A stretch of DNA of 64,000 nt, from positions 18,282 through 82,281 of the forward strand of contig NZ_FRCZ01000010.1 of NCBI RefSeq assembly GCF_900143085.1, in the 5' to 3' direction. This DNA comes from Gracilibacillus kekensis. Lineage in GTDB: Bacteria > Bacillota > Bacilli > Bacillales > Amphibacillaceae. Each line of letters starts with the position of its first letter. The first letter of the stretch is position 1. The notes below the pieces were generated by a model. That model saw nothing but the letters and a program-made list of their open reading frames with translations. It was not told the DNA's origin and ran no database searches. The translations under genes were made by a program, and so were the position numbers. Shown here one piece after another: positions 37,291 through 45,547 of the stretch.

Positions 37291-38862
37291 TTACTCATTG
37301 TATGTGTCTGGTAAATCATTCTCTAATAAAATTATCGCGTCTTGACGATTTAACGCCTGAATTTGTGAAATCGCATGATTTAAATCTTTAGCAATAAATA
37401 ATTGTTCCTCTGGATAATCTTTTTCCCGCAGACCATCCTGAAGAGGTTTTGTTTGCTTCTCTCCAACTAAAATCACGTAATCACATGCATCTGCTGCATA
37501 TTCACCAAATGCTTTGTTGTATTGGTATTCTTTATCACCTAATTCTACCATACCTGGTGTCACCAGCACTTTATAACCATCCATTGATGAAAGTACTTCC
37601 AAAGCCATACGCGATCCGGTCGGATTGGAGTTAAAACTATCATCAATTACCGTTAAATTACCAAAACCTTTTTTGATTTCCATTCGATGCTTGACAGCCT
37701 GGATTTTCTTTACACCTTGTTGCAGTTTATTTAACGGTACATTCATTTCCCATGCCACACTGATTGCCGCTAAAATGTTATAAACATTATGCTTACCTAA
37801 AATTTTGGTTTCAAAATCAGCATCCAATGTCCCAGCTTTATTGGTGACTCTAAATGTTGTCCCTTTGTTATGAAAGCGGATATTAGAAGCAACATAATCT
37901 GCCTCCTGATCATCAATGGCAAAATAGACTTTTCTACATTGATTTTTCGGCGTATATGCCATAATATTCGAATCATCCCGATTCAAAAAGGCAACACCAT
38001 CTTCAGGCAATGTTTCCACTATCTCATATTTTGTTTTTTGAATATTCTCTAGAGTTTTAAATGTTTCCAAATGTTGCTCACCAATTGCAGTTAATATCGC
38101 ATATTTATGGCCAACTAATTCACAAATTTCCTGAATATTCCCCGGCTCTTTTGCACCCATTTCTGCGATAAACACATCATGATAGGGTTTTAGTGAATTA
38201 CGAATTGTAATGGTTACACCGATCTTCGTATTAAAGCTATTAGGTGTTTTCAAGGTATTAAAATGAGACGATAAAATGGTATCAAGTACAAATTTAGTAC
38301 TAGTCTTCCCAAAACTGCCGGTAATACCGATGGTAGTGGTATTCTGGGCACTTGAGATAATGTTTTTTGCATCTTTATAATAGTGTTCTTTAATCCCATT
38401 TTCGATCGGTTTATTAATAAGATTAGCAAGAAGTATAATGGCGTAAGTCAACAACGATCCAAATACTATAACAAATACAGCATAACTAAGTGGATAATCA
38501 TTCCAAATGAAATGCAAACTTGTCGCTATTAAGAAAAGATAAATCACAGCGACCGTCGTGATCAATCGCTTTACACGGGCGGTCACGACAAGTTTCTTTT
38601 TCTCTTGTTTGTTTTTAGGTACAATCAAACCTAATAAAACAATAAGAAACACAGTCCAGTTTTGATTGAAGTAATAAAGAATGGCTAATGCAAGTGCTAC
38701 CCACTCATTAAACGGAAATACTTTTATCCAGTGGTCTTTCATCCAACGTATCAGTCTGTTATTAAAATAACTATTTAATTGCAACATATGGAGTCCCTGT
38801 TTCACTCGGAAGAAAAGATAGGCGATCCATAATATACTTATAATCGATAAAATGATTTGCAT
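37291..38862 (-). CDS. MurF-like Mur ligase with N-terminal membrane domain
   Basis: A 523-aa protein. Residues 1-155 hold about four membrane helices, for example near 1-20, 52-80, 100-120 and 127-150. A Mur ligase domain follows: ATP loop GITGSFGKTSTKF, NSFNTKIG, IAEMGAKEPG, GKHNVYNILAAISVA, and DDSFNSNPTGSRMAL. That matches MurF-type (UDP-MurNAc-tripeptide:D-Ala-D-Ala) ligases. MurF is normally soluble and ~450 aa, so the anchor is notable. Start ATG 38862 shares a base with the upstream stop (TGATG); GTG 38865 is possible. Next to ddl, its role is probably in a dedicated cell-wall precursor route. Confidence 0.82.
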   Translation of the reverse strand: MQIILSIISILWIAYLFFRVKQGLHMLQLNSYFNNRLIRWMKDHWIKVFPFNEWVALALAILYYFNQNWTVFLIVLLGLIVPKNKQEKKKLVVTARVKRLITTVAVIYLFLIATSLHFIWNDYPLSYAVFVIVFGSLLTYAIILLANLINKPIENGIKEHYYKDAKNIISSAQNTTTIGITGSFGKTSTKFVLDTILSSHFNTLKTPNSFNTKIGVTITIRNSLKPYHDVFIAEMGAKEPGNIQEICELVGHKYAILTAIGEQHLETFKTLENIQKTKYEIVETLPEDGVAFLNRDDSNIMAYTPKNQCRKVYFAIDDQEADYVASNIRFHNKGTTFRVTNKAGTLDADFETKILGKHNVYNILAAISVAWEMNVPLNKLQQGVKKIQAVKHRMEIKKGFGNLTVIDDSFNSNPTGSRMALEVLSSMDGYKVLVTPGMVELGDKEYQYNKAFGEYAADACDYVILVGEKQTKPLQDGLREKDYPEEQLFIAKDLNHAISQIQALNRQDAIILLENDLPDTYNE

Positions 38863-39641
38863 CACTCAACTGCTCCTTTGTCATCTTCTAAAAAAGTGTC
38901 CACTATTACGGCCACTCTGCGTTTTTGTTCTAAGAATACGTAATGTCCTGCATTTTCGATCAATGCTAATCCTGCATTGGGTATTAATTTTTCCATAATT
39001 TTCGCGTCTTCCACCGGTGTTGACGTATCATTTGCTCCCCAAATTAATAAAGTAGGGGCTTTAATGTTTGGCATATGGTGCTGCAGGTCTTCATTGACGA
39101 CTTTACTTAGTGTTTGCTGCATCACTCTCGATGCACTTTGGTAATCAGATGAACCAGCCTTACCACGATATTTCTGAATAATATCCTCTTTGTATCGGTT
39201 TAAAACGGGTAAATTTAATACTTTTTTTAGTGTCTTGTAGCTGTAAACTTTCAGATAATAATCCAATTTACGTTTTGGCTTTACACCAGCACTGCCTATT
39301 AAAATTATTTTATGTACTCCTGATTGGTGTCTATCCGCATACTTAATAGACACTCTTCCACCAAAAGAATGTCCAATTAAAATTGGATTTTTGATTTCTA
39401 ATTTCGTTAATAACTTTTCCAAAAAATCAGTATACTGTCTGACATCCCAAGATTCTGGGGGCTCATCACTCTCACCGAATCCCGGAAAGTCAATCGAGGT
39501 TACTTGGAAATTTGAACTTAAGCTATGCTGCAAATCTTCAAATAAATCGAGCTTTGTACCCCAACCATGAAGCATCACTACAGGGCGACCTTCACCAGTT
39601 TGTTTATAATGTATATTTAATTTATCTATTTCGGTATACAC
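38862..39641 (-). CDS. Alpha/beta hydrolase
   Basis: A 259-aa hydrolase from GTG 39641, with GGGAG nine bases upstream; the frame is open to 39707 but that part lacks a start site. Marks: oxyanion HGWGTK, nucleophile GHSFGGRVS, acid in LLIWGANDTSTP, and histidine in NAGHYVFLEQ. A complete catalytic triad. First gene of a three-gene run with the MurF-like ligase and ddl; the substrate is unknown. Confidence 0.83.
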   Translation of the reverse strand: MYTEIDKLNIHYKQTGEGRPVVMLHGWGTKLDLFEDLQHSLSSNFQVTSIDFPGFGESDEPPESWDVRQYTDFLEKLLTKLEIKNPILIGHSFGGRVSIKYADRHQSGVHKIILIGSAGVKPKRKLDYYLKVYSYKTLKKVLNLPVLNRYKEDIIQKYRGKAGSSDYQSASRVMQQTLSKVVNEDLQHHMPNIKAPTLLIWGANDTSTPVEDAKIMEKLIPNAGLALIENAGHYVFLEQKRRVAVIVDTFLEDDKGAVE

Positions 39642-39857
39642 GAATGAACGCTCCCTTTTCCATCTCAACTTAAAACATTCGTACATCACTTCTAATATAT
39701 GACGCAATCTTTTCGTTTAGTCAGATTTTTTTAACACTCCTAATCATATCATAAAAAGGCCAAAAAATAATCCATAAAGTGATACTTCCTTCAATTGGAT
39801 TTATTGCCTTATGCTTGTTTTAAGCGAAACTTATTGGAAAGTTAAAGTCCGTTTATC

Positions 39858-39905
39858 CCCCACTTAGTTTCTTTGTTATACGTGAAACTTTTCGTTAAGA
39901 GTATG
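39858..39905. repeat. Short dispersed repeat, degenerate copy
   Basis: Contains TCCCCCACTTAGTTTCTTTG and TGAAAC, matching the better preserved copy at 56682-56735. The rest of 39642-40138 has no gene; I see only a weak hairpin AATCCAAAAGATA/TATCTTTTGGATT near 40068-40110 that may end bioY transcription. Confidence 0.45.
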
Positions 39906-40138
39906 ATGGACGGTTACACCGTGTGAAACTACATAGCTATCTAAAATGGATAACAGAGGACATCGTTAGACTGTATCCGAATTATTCTTTTATTAAACAA
40001 AAAAAGAATAGAAAAATATCAATCCACTAAGATTTTTTCTACTTTCCTGAAATTAAATAATCCAAAAGATATTGATTTCTAGTCATAGAATTCGTTATCT
40101 TTTGGATTTATTGTATTCATTTTATTTTTGTCCTAACT

Positions 40139-40711
40139 TTAAGCTGCTCGTTGTTTATTATTGGTAGTTATTTTTAACAAATTTGCTTGTTGTAATCGTC
40201 TGCGAACAATGATTCCAATCCAACTTGCTAGAAAAGCTTTAATTAGACCCACTACTAAGAATGGGTATACCCCTCCCGCCAAGGCAGCGGCCCAAGATAA
40301 ATCAGCGACAAATTTCAATTGCACCATGCCAAATGCTAGTGTAATAACCATACCTACCGTATTTGCAACCATAGCCATTGCTATAGTAAAGGTAGTTTTT
40401 TCAAGAATCTTACCTGTCACATATGCAGCAAAAATAAAGCCTATGATATAACCCCCGGTTGGACCGACTAACACTTGAGGACCGCCACCGAATCCAGCAA
40501 AAACTGGTAACCCTATCGCTCCTAACATCATATAACAAACCATCGCGACAGCTCCTAATCTACTACCGATAATTGTGGCTGTAAGTCCGACAGCTAATGT
40601 TTGACCACTAATAGGAACCAGCGGTAATGGAATTTCCATTTGTGCTAAAATAGCTGTAATAGCTGCAAAAATACTAGATAAAATAATCGCTCTTAATTTC
40701 GATGATTGCAC
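40139..40711 (-). CDS. bioY: Biotin transporter BioY
   Basis: A 190-aa S-component of biotin ECF transporters with about six membrane helices. Marks: QMEIPLPLVPISGQTLAVGL near the start, GLPVFAGFGGGPQVLVGPTG and GGYIIGFIFAAYVTG. GTG start with GGAGAGGG. A BirA-like operator just upstream shows biotin control. It works with shared EcfAAT components that are not in the window. Confidence 0.94.
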   Translation of the reverse strand: MQSSKLRAIILSSIFAAITAILAQMEIPLPLVPISGQTLAVGLTATIIGSRLGAVAMVCYMMLGAIGLPVFAGFGGGPQVLVGPTGGYIIGFIFAAYVTGKILEKTTFTIAMAMVANTVGMVITLAFGMVQLKFVADLSWAAALAGGVYPFLVVGLIKAFLASWIGIIVRRRLQQANLLKITTNNKQRAA

Positions 40712-40725
40712 GTTTCCCTCTCCTT

Positions 40726-40754
40726 TGTTAACTTTTATAAAAATTAGGTTAACA
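40726..40754 (-). promoter_or_regulatory. BirA-type operator upstream of bioY
   Basis: Perfect inverted half-sites TGTTAAC and GTTAACA separated by 15 bp, 15 bp upstream of the bioY start. This is the Bacillus BirA box arrangement; biotin-loaded BirA should repress. Confidence 0.85.
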
Positions 40755-40809
40755 TAATGAGTGAAGAACTGTAAAGTTTTTTTATGACAGGTTATAAAAA
40801 AACTGCCTG

Positions 40810-40977
40810 CTAATCAGACAGTTTTTCATTATAGCCTTCTTTTAATGTATCTGTTGCTTGTTCGTGTGTTTCAGCTAAACCTTGACTCAATTGATCATCA
40901 CGTTGATAATCTTCCACTTCATAATTTCTTTCTGCAACTTTTTGTGAATCTTTCTTCATTGGTTTTTTTGATTTCAT
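40810..40977 (-). CDS. YozQ-like (DUF4025) small protein
   Basis: A 55-aa hydrophilic peptide (starts MKSKKPMKKDSQKVAERNYE; ends EGYNEKLSD), rich in Lys, Glu and Gln. It resembles the Bacillus YozQ/DUF4025 family, of unknown function. ATG with GAGGTGA upstream. A terminator (AAAACTGTCTG/CAGGCAGTTTT plus U run, 40796-40825) overlaps its end. Confidence 0.75.
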   Translation of the reverse strand: MKSKKPMKKDSQKVAERNYEVEDYQRDDQLSQGLAETHEQATDTLKEGYNEKLSD

Positions 40978-41015
40978 GCATCTCACCTCAGAAATAGCAT
41001 GTACTATTCATTTCG

Positions 41016-41327
41016 CTATATGCTCTTTTTTTGCAATTCCACTAATTTATTTTCATAGAAACGTCGCTGTTTAGGTTGCTCTGTCTCTTGATAAAACGAA
41101 ATAATGGCAAAATAAGCTTCTTCTTTTAAACCAACGTTGTTTACCTTTTCTAACAATTGTATGCCTAGCAAGTAATATTTCTCTGCCTCTTTATTATCTT
41201 CAGTTTTTTGATAACAGTAGGCTAAGTGAGTAGCAGAAAATCCTCGTTCTTCACGACAATTCGAGCCCAGCTGACACAATCTTCGTATTTCCTCTTTTTT
41301 GTCCGTAAGATCTATTCTTACGGACAA
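41016..41327 (-). CDS. Small TPR-like protein, possibly truncated
   Basis: A 103-aa frame with one or two tetratricopeptide-like helical pairs (THLAYCYQKTEDNKEAEKYY; EEAYFAIISFYQETEQPKQR). The N-terminus is doubtful: the start would be TTG 41327 and the region 41290-41365 contains a ~39-bp imperfect direct repeat (ATCTTACGGACAAAAAAGAG versus ATCTTACAGACAAATAAGAA). It may be a remnant of a larger TPR protein. Function unknown. Confidence 0.4.
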   Translation of the reverse strand: MSVRIDLTDKKEEIRRLCQLGSNCREERGFSATHLAYCYQKTEDNKEAEKYYLLGIQLLEKVNNVGLKEEAYFAIISFYQETEQPKQRRFYENKLVELQKKSI

Positions 41328-41382
41328 AATCCTCGAATTTCTTCTTATTTGTCTGTAAGATTTTTAAAGATATAAACTCATC

Positions 41383-41418
41383 CAAAAAAAGTGCTGCCTT
41401 TTTTTACTAGGCAACACT
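41383..41418 (-). terminator. Terminator of the PEP-synthase-like gene
   Basis: Minus strand AGTGTTGCC, loop, GGCAGCACT, then seven T. It starts 7 bp after the stop codon. Confidence 0.85.
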
Positions 41419-41424
41419 TACTCT

Positions 41425-43971
41425 CTATTTACATAATAGTTTTTGTTTTACTATATCCGAAAGTAACTCCATTCCAGTGACTTCACTGACATGAATCACT
41501 TGATTGGTTAATTTCGGATTTTTTCCCCATTTATATAATAAATTTTCTCGTTCTACAATATAGGATGGTTCAAATCGCACACCTTCTTCTCCGTCAAATA
41601 GTGCTACATAGAAGATATCTGATTCAACGATGTCTTGGAAAAAGTGACTACCATATGATAGTTCAGGCATAAAGCCTTTTTCCTGAGAGGATACTTCACA
41701 AATTGCATTCACATGTTGTATTTCTGAAAAATGTACTGGAACACCCAATGATGGAGTAGTTGTGCCCCAACGGCCAGGTCCAACCAATAAGAGGCGTTCA
41801 TTTTTTAAATCTCTCGTAATTTTACCAATCGTACGGGCGACACTATATTTATCTTGTTCATTCAATGCGAGATACCCGTCCATATCGACGTAAATGCAAT
41901 AATCGATCGGAAGGCGAATATTGCCTCCCATAAAATTTCCTTCTGTTTGTATAAAACAGGCTTGATTTTCATCAATTTCTGGAATTGTCACTGATTTACC
42001 CAACCCTTTTGTTTGAAGGGGACGACATTGGACAATATTGATATAAAAGTTAGCTTTATCTCTAAAATTAGCTGTAAATTCAACATCAACCGGATAATCA
42101 TATACACGGGATATTTCTGCCAAAATCTCTTTCATTATACTTGCGAAAGTTGAATTTTTTAACAAGTTTTTAAAATCTAGAATATATGGCGTTGGCATGT
42201 TTTTATAGCCTAAATCTTTTAAACGAAATGACGTTTCGGTATCAATTGAAGCAAATAAATTCCGTTCCACATCCCAGACATTTGCGATTGCATCATCTAC
42301 CTTAACACTAGTTAACTCATTTTTTGAAATGGATAAAATATCCACGCCATGTTGTGAGAATTTCTTTAAGTCATCCATGTGCATTAACGGTTTTCTTGTC
42401 GGTTGATCAAGTGCCACAATCTTGGCATAATCATCCACAGTTCGATCTACCGCTCTGGTTCCTAAGCCGAATACAAGACGAATCATACCAGCATCCATGT
42501 CAACACTCTTATCCCAAACATAAAGATTAGAAGAATTACCAACACCGGCTACGTGAGGGAAAAAATTATCCTCATAATGATCTCCTGATACACGTTGGAT
42601 TAAAATTGCCATTTGTTCATCTTTTTCGAATAAACTTCTATTCATTCTGTATTCAAGTGCATCCTCATTCATTGTACTAGCATAGACTGTGCGGATTGCC
42701 TTTTCTAATGCTTGATAGCGTTCTTCTGGAGTTCCTTGATTAACACAAAACACGCTATCATACTTACCAGCAAATGCATTTCCAAAGTTATCCTCTAGTA
42801 AAGAGCTAGATCGAACAATGATCGGAGATTGTCCGAAATACTCTAATACCTGGACAAATTGCTCTTTAATATTTGTTGGAAATTCACCATTTAGTATTTT
42901 CTCACGAAGTTCCCTTGCATATTTATAATAACCTTCTTTCGTTTTTTGTTTGACTCTTAATTTCCACCAGCCATTTTGGACAATATAGGTATAAAAAATA
43001 TCTGATCCAATATAAAAAGAATCATGTGCTTCCATATATTTAGTAAAACGTTGTTCAGGATCGCTTTTCAGGATTTTTCGTGCCAACAACATCCCAACAC
43101 TCTTGCCCCCAATAAATCCTGTCCCCACTTCCCTTGCTGCAATGTCTACAATATCTTGTAATGTAAAATATTGATCACATAATTCAAACATTCTGGATTC
43201 TTCACCAATTAACAAAGACATGAGCAATCTTTTTGTATGCCCTTGGGTTGCTTGATCTTTCTGTAGATCTTCTCTCGCCTTTGAAAAAATAACATCCCAA
43301 TAATCCATTCGTTCTTCGACACGATTAATATCGGAAAAGAGAGCAGAAGCTTCAGAGCTTGCTGTAATGCTTTTAACACGATCAGCTTCGATCAAATGCG
43401 GGAAAAACATTGTTGGTGAATAACGTTGCCATACTTTTAGTGGATGAATGTAATGTTTTTGATTTACTTCATAAAGATCTAATAAGACTTGCGTAGTTTC
43501 TCGGATTCGTGCGATTGTACTGTAGGTGTGGACATTTCTGTTAATTGCAAAATATGCTACCGTATCAAGTTCATATAAATAAGGACAACAAACTTTAAAA
43601 AAGTTTCCGATCATTAAATCCGAATACCAATTAGATAAAAGATCTGTTAAACTATCGAAAACATAGAACGTTTTTAAACCTTCTTTTTCAATTAATCGGT
43701 GAATTTCAGTAGCGAAACTTTCAAAACCTCTTTTAGCGTCAACATTATACTGAACTACTTCTTTTTCACTAACAAGGGATTCGTGTTGTCCAAACCTGAC
43801 GTAGACTACTTTTCGATTGTCCTTTAACGCTTTATGAACAAATGGCGTTATAATATCTTTATATGCATTTATATTATCGACTTGCCATACTACATTATCT
43901 CCTAATCTTAGTGAGTCAATTGTATCATCAAAGCCTGCCATACCTGTTGAAACCTTTAAATCCATTTCCAT
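41425..43971 (-). CDS. PEP/pyruvate-binding domain protein with RecA-like N-terminus
   Basis: About 848 aa. Residues 1-210 resemble a KaiC/RecA-type domain (DSLRLGDNVVWQVDN) but lack a clear Walker A. The middle and C-terminal parts match the ATP-grasp N-domain of PEP synthase/PPDK: GKSVGMLLARKIL, PIIVRSSSLLEDNFGNAFAG, VFGLGTRAVDRT. The phosphohistidine swivel domain and PEP-binding barrel are not seen, so it is not a full PEP synthase. Start ATG 43971 with GGTGG upstream; GTG/TTG starts up to 43983 are possible. Function unknown, probably an ATP-dependent phosphotransfer or regulatory protein. Confidence 0.75.
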   Translation of the reverse strand: MEMDLKVSTGMAGFDDTIDSLRLGDNVVWQVDNINAYKDIITPFVHKALKDNRKVVYVRFGQHESLVSEKEVVQYNVDAKRGFESFATEIHRLIEKEGLKTFYVFDSLTDLLSNWYSDLMIGNFFKVCCPYLYELDTVAYFAINRNVHTYSTIARIRETTQVLLDLYEVNQKHYIHPLKVWQRYSPTMFFPHLIEADRVKSITASSEASALFSDINRVEERMDYWDVIFSKAREDLQKDQATQGHTKRLLMSLLIGEESRMFELCDQYFTLQDIVDIAAREVGTGFIGGKSVGMLLARKILKSDPEQRFTKYMEAHDSFYIGSDIFYTYIVQNGWWKLRVKQKTKEGYYKYARELREKILNGEFPTNIKEQFVQVLEYFGQSPIIVRSSSLLEDNFGNAFAGKYDSVFCVNQGTPEERYQALEKAIRTVYASTMNEDALEYRMNRSLFEKDEQMAILIQRVSGDHYEDNFFPHVAGVGNSSNLYVWDKSVDMDAGMIRLVFGLGTRAVDRTVDDYAKIVALDQPTRKPLMHMDDLKKFSQHGVDILSISKNELTSVKVDDAIANVWDVERNLFASIDTETSFRLKDLGYKNMPTPYILDFKNLLKNSTFASIMKEILAEISRVYDYPVDVEFTANFRDKANFYINIVQCRPLQTKGLGKSVTIPEIDENQACFIQTEGNFMGGNIRLPIDYCIYVDMDGYLALNEQDKYSVARTIGKITRDLKNERLLLVGPGRWGTTTPSLGVPVHFSEIQHVNAICEVSSQEKGFMPELSYGSHFFQDIVESDIFYVALFDGEEGVRFEPSYIVERENLLYKWGKNPKLTNQVIHVSEVTGMELLSDIVKQKLLCK

Positions 43972-44128
43972 TCTAACCACCAACCATTTAATAATGTATA
44001 CTTATATTCTAATTATAACATCATTATATGATATTCCTATATCAATTAAGCATCGTTTTCATCCAACGAACTGATTAGAGGTATTCAAATAAAAATACTT
44101 TCCAAACATACAAATACAAGACACCGAT

Positions 44129-45427
44129 CTATTTATCGATGTCTTGCTCACTAGTTTCTTGTATCAATTGTTTTAATGCTCTTTGATCATATTTGATCCG
44201 TTCTTCAATATTTTCGTGAATCTTATTAATTGCCTCTTTAGTCACTTCTGTTCCACTATGGAATTCTTTCATATTGACATCCCATATAAATTGTATCTGC
44301 TGGTCTACTGGTTGAGGTTGACCTATAGTGTCATTGGATAATACCTTCCAAAAAGTGCTTTTCAAGTCATTATTTATATAATATGGATCGTTTTCTGCTT
44401 GTTCGTACATATAAAACATATCATTCGCCATCTGTTTAGCAAATTCCCAGGCTATTTCTTTATTATCGCTATCTTCTGCGATTGCGATCGACATACTAGC
44501 TTTCTTATCTGTACCCGAAAGCCCGAACGGCATAGAGGTAACCCCCCATTTACCTTTCTGTTCAGGTACCCACTCTTTTAAATTTTCCATCACATAACTA
44601 CCCATTTGAAACATAACCAGTTGATCATCCTGAATTGCCTTTTGACCATTTTCATTCCAAATATTGTAGTACGGACTTAGTCCTTTTTCAGGAACTTCTA
44701 TTGCTGCATTCGTTAATGTTTGAAAGTCATTTTCTTTACCTAAATAATTATAATCTTTATCCAAAAAGTAATTTGTTCTTAATAGCATATCTAACATCAT
44801 ATGCTCAGACTCGATAATATATTGATCATTATCCTCTAGCTTCTGTGCCATCTCCATCCATTTCTTCTCATCATTTAATAAAGTTGCTAATTTGTCAGGG
44901 TCACTTGGATAACCTTTTTCTGCTAAAATATCTGCTCGGTAAAAGGTTATGTATGGAAAAAACAATAATGGCATAGCAAACATCTCTTGTTTTTCTCTAT
45001 TAATATAGTTTCTTAACAAGCCTTCTGGTCTCCGTTCGAAAAATTTTTCGTCATAATAGGGTTCCTGATACAAATTCTCAAATCCACCTATACTGGAAAA
45101 CTCTCCAAGAACCTCATCAGGTATGACGTACAAATCTGGTGTTTGACCTGTCATAAGACTGCTGCGATATTCTTCAACTAAATTATTAGTATTTTTAGGA
45201 ACAATTTTCACCTGTAAATCTGGATATCTTTCTAAAAAAATCGGTAATGAATTTTCAAATATATTTTCGTGTGTCCAAATTACCAATTGATCAGACTTCT
45301 GTTCCGCCTGTTCTTCTACGTTTTGCAAGGCAAGGGAAGATTGATCAAAAGGAATAAGAGCATCTGATTGGCACCCCAGTAAGAGAATCAAACAAATCAG
45401 TGTTATTGTTATTCTAGTGTTTTTCAA
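44129..45427 (-). CDS. Family 1 extracellular solute-binding lipoprotein (orphan)
   Basis: A 432-aa lipoprotein: signal MKNTRITITLICLILL, lipobox LLGC with Cys19, then a maltose-binding-like fold (VIWTHENIFENSLPIFLERY, GQTPDLYVIPDEV, IAEDSDNKEIAWEFAKQM). TTG start with AGGAGG seven bases upstream. No permease or ATPase is nearby; instead it follows a membrane diguanylate cyclase by 120 bp in the same direction. It may feed a transporter elsewhere, or sense a ligand for the cyclase. Confidence 0.82.
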   Translation of the reverse strand: MKNTRITITLICLILLLGCQSDALIPFDQSSLALQNVEEQAEQKSDQLVIWTHENIFENSLPIFLERYPDLQVKIVPKNTNNLVEEYRSSLMTGQTPDLYVIPDEVLGEFSSIGGFENLYQEPYYDEKFFERRPEGLLRNYINREKQEMFAMPLLFFPYITFYRADILAEKGYPSDPDKLATLLNDEKKWMEMAQKLEDNDQYIIESEHMMLDMLLRTNYFLDKDYNYLGKENDFQTLTNAAIEVPEKGLSPYYNIWNENGQKAIQDDQLVMFQMGSYVMENLKEWVPEQKGKWGVTSMPFGLSGTDKKASMSIAIAEDSDNKEIAWEFAKQMANDMFYMYEQAENDPYYINNDLKSTFWKVLSNDTIGQPQPVDQQIQFIWDVNMKEFHSGTEVTKEAINKIHENIEERIKYDQRALKQLIQETSEQDIDK

Positions 45428-45547
45428 TTGTTTGCCTCCTAGATGTTTATAAATTGATACGGCAACAAGTCCTCATAAATATTAACGAAACTATTAGTTA
45501 ATCCTTACTTATATTCTAATCTTTATTTTGGAGAGTTACGGTCATAA

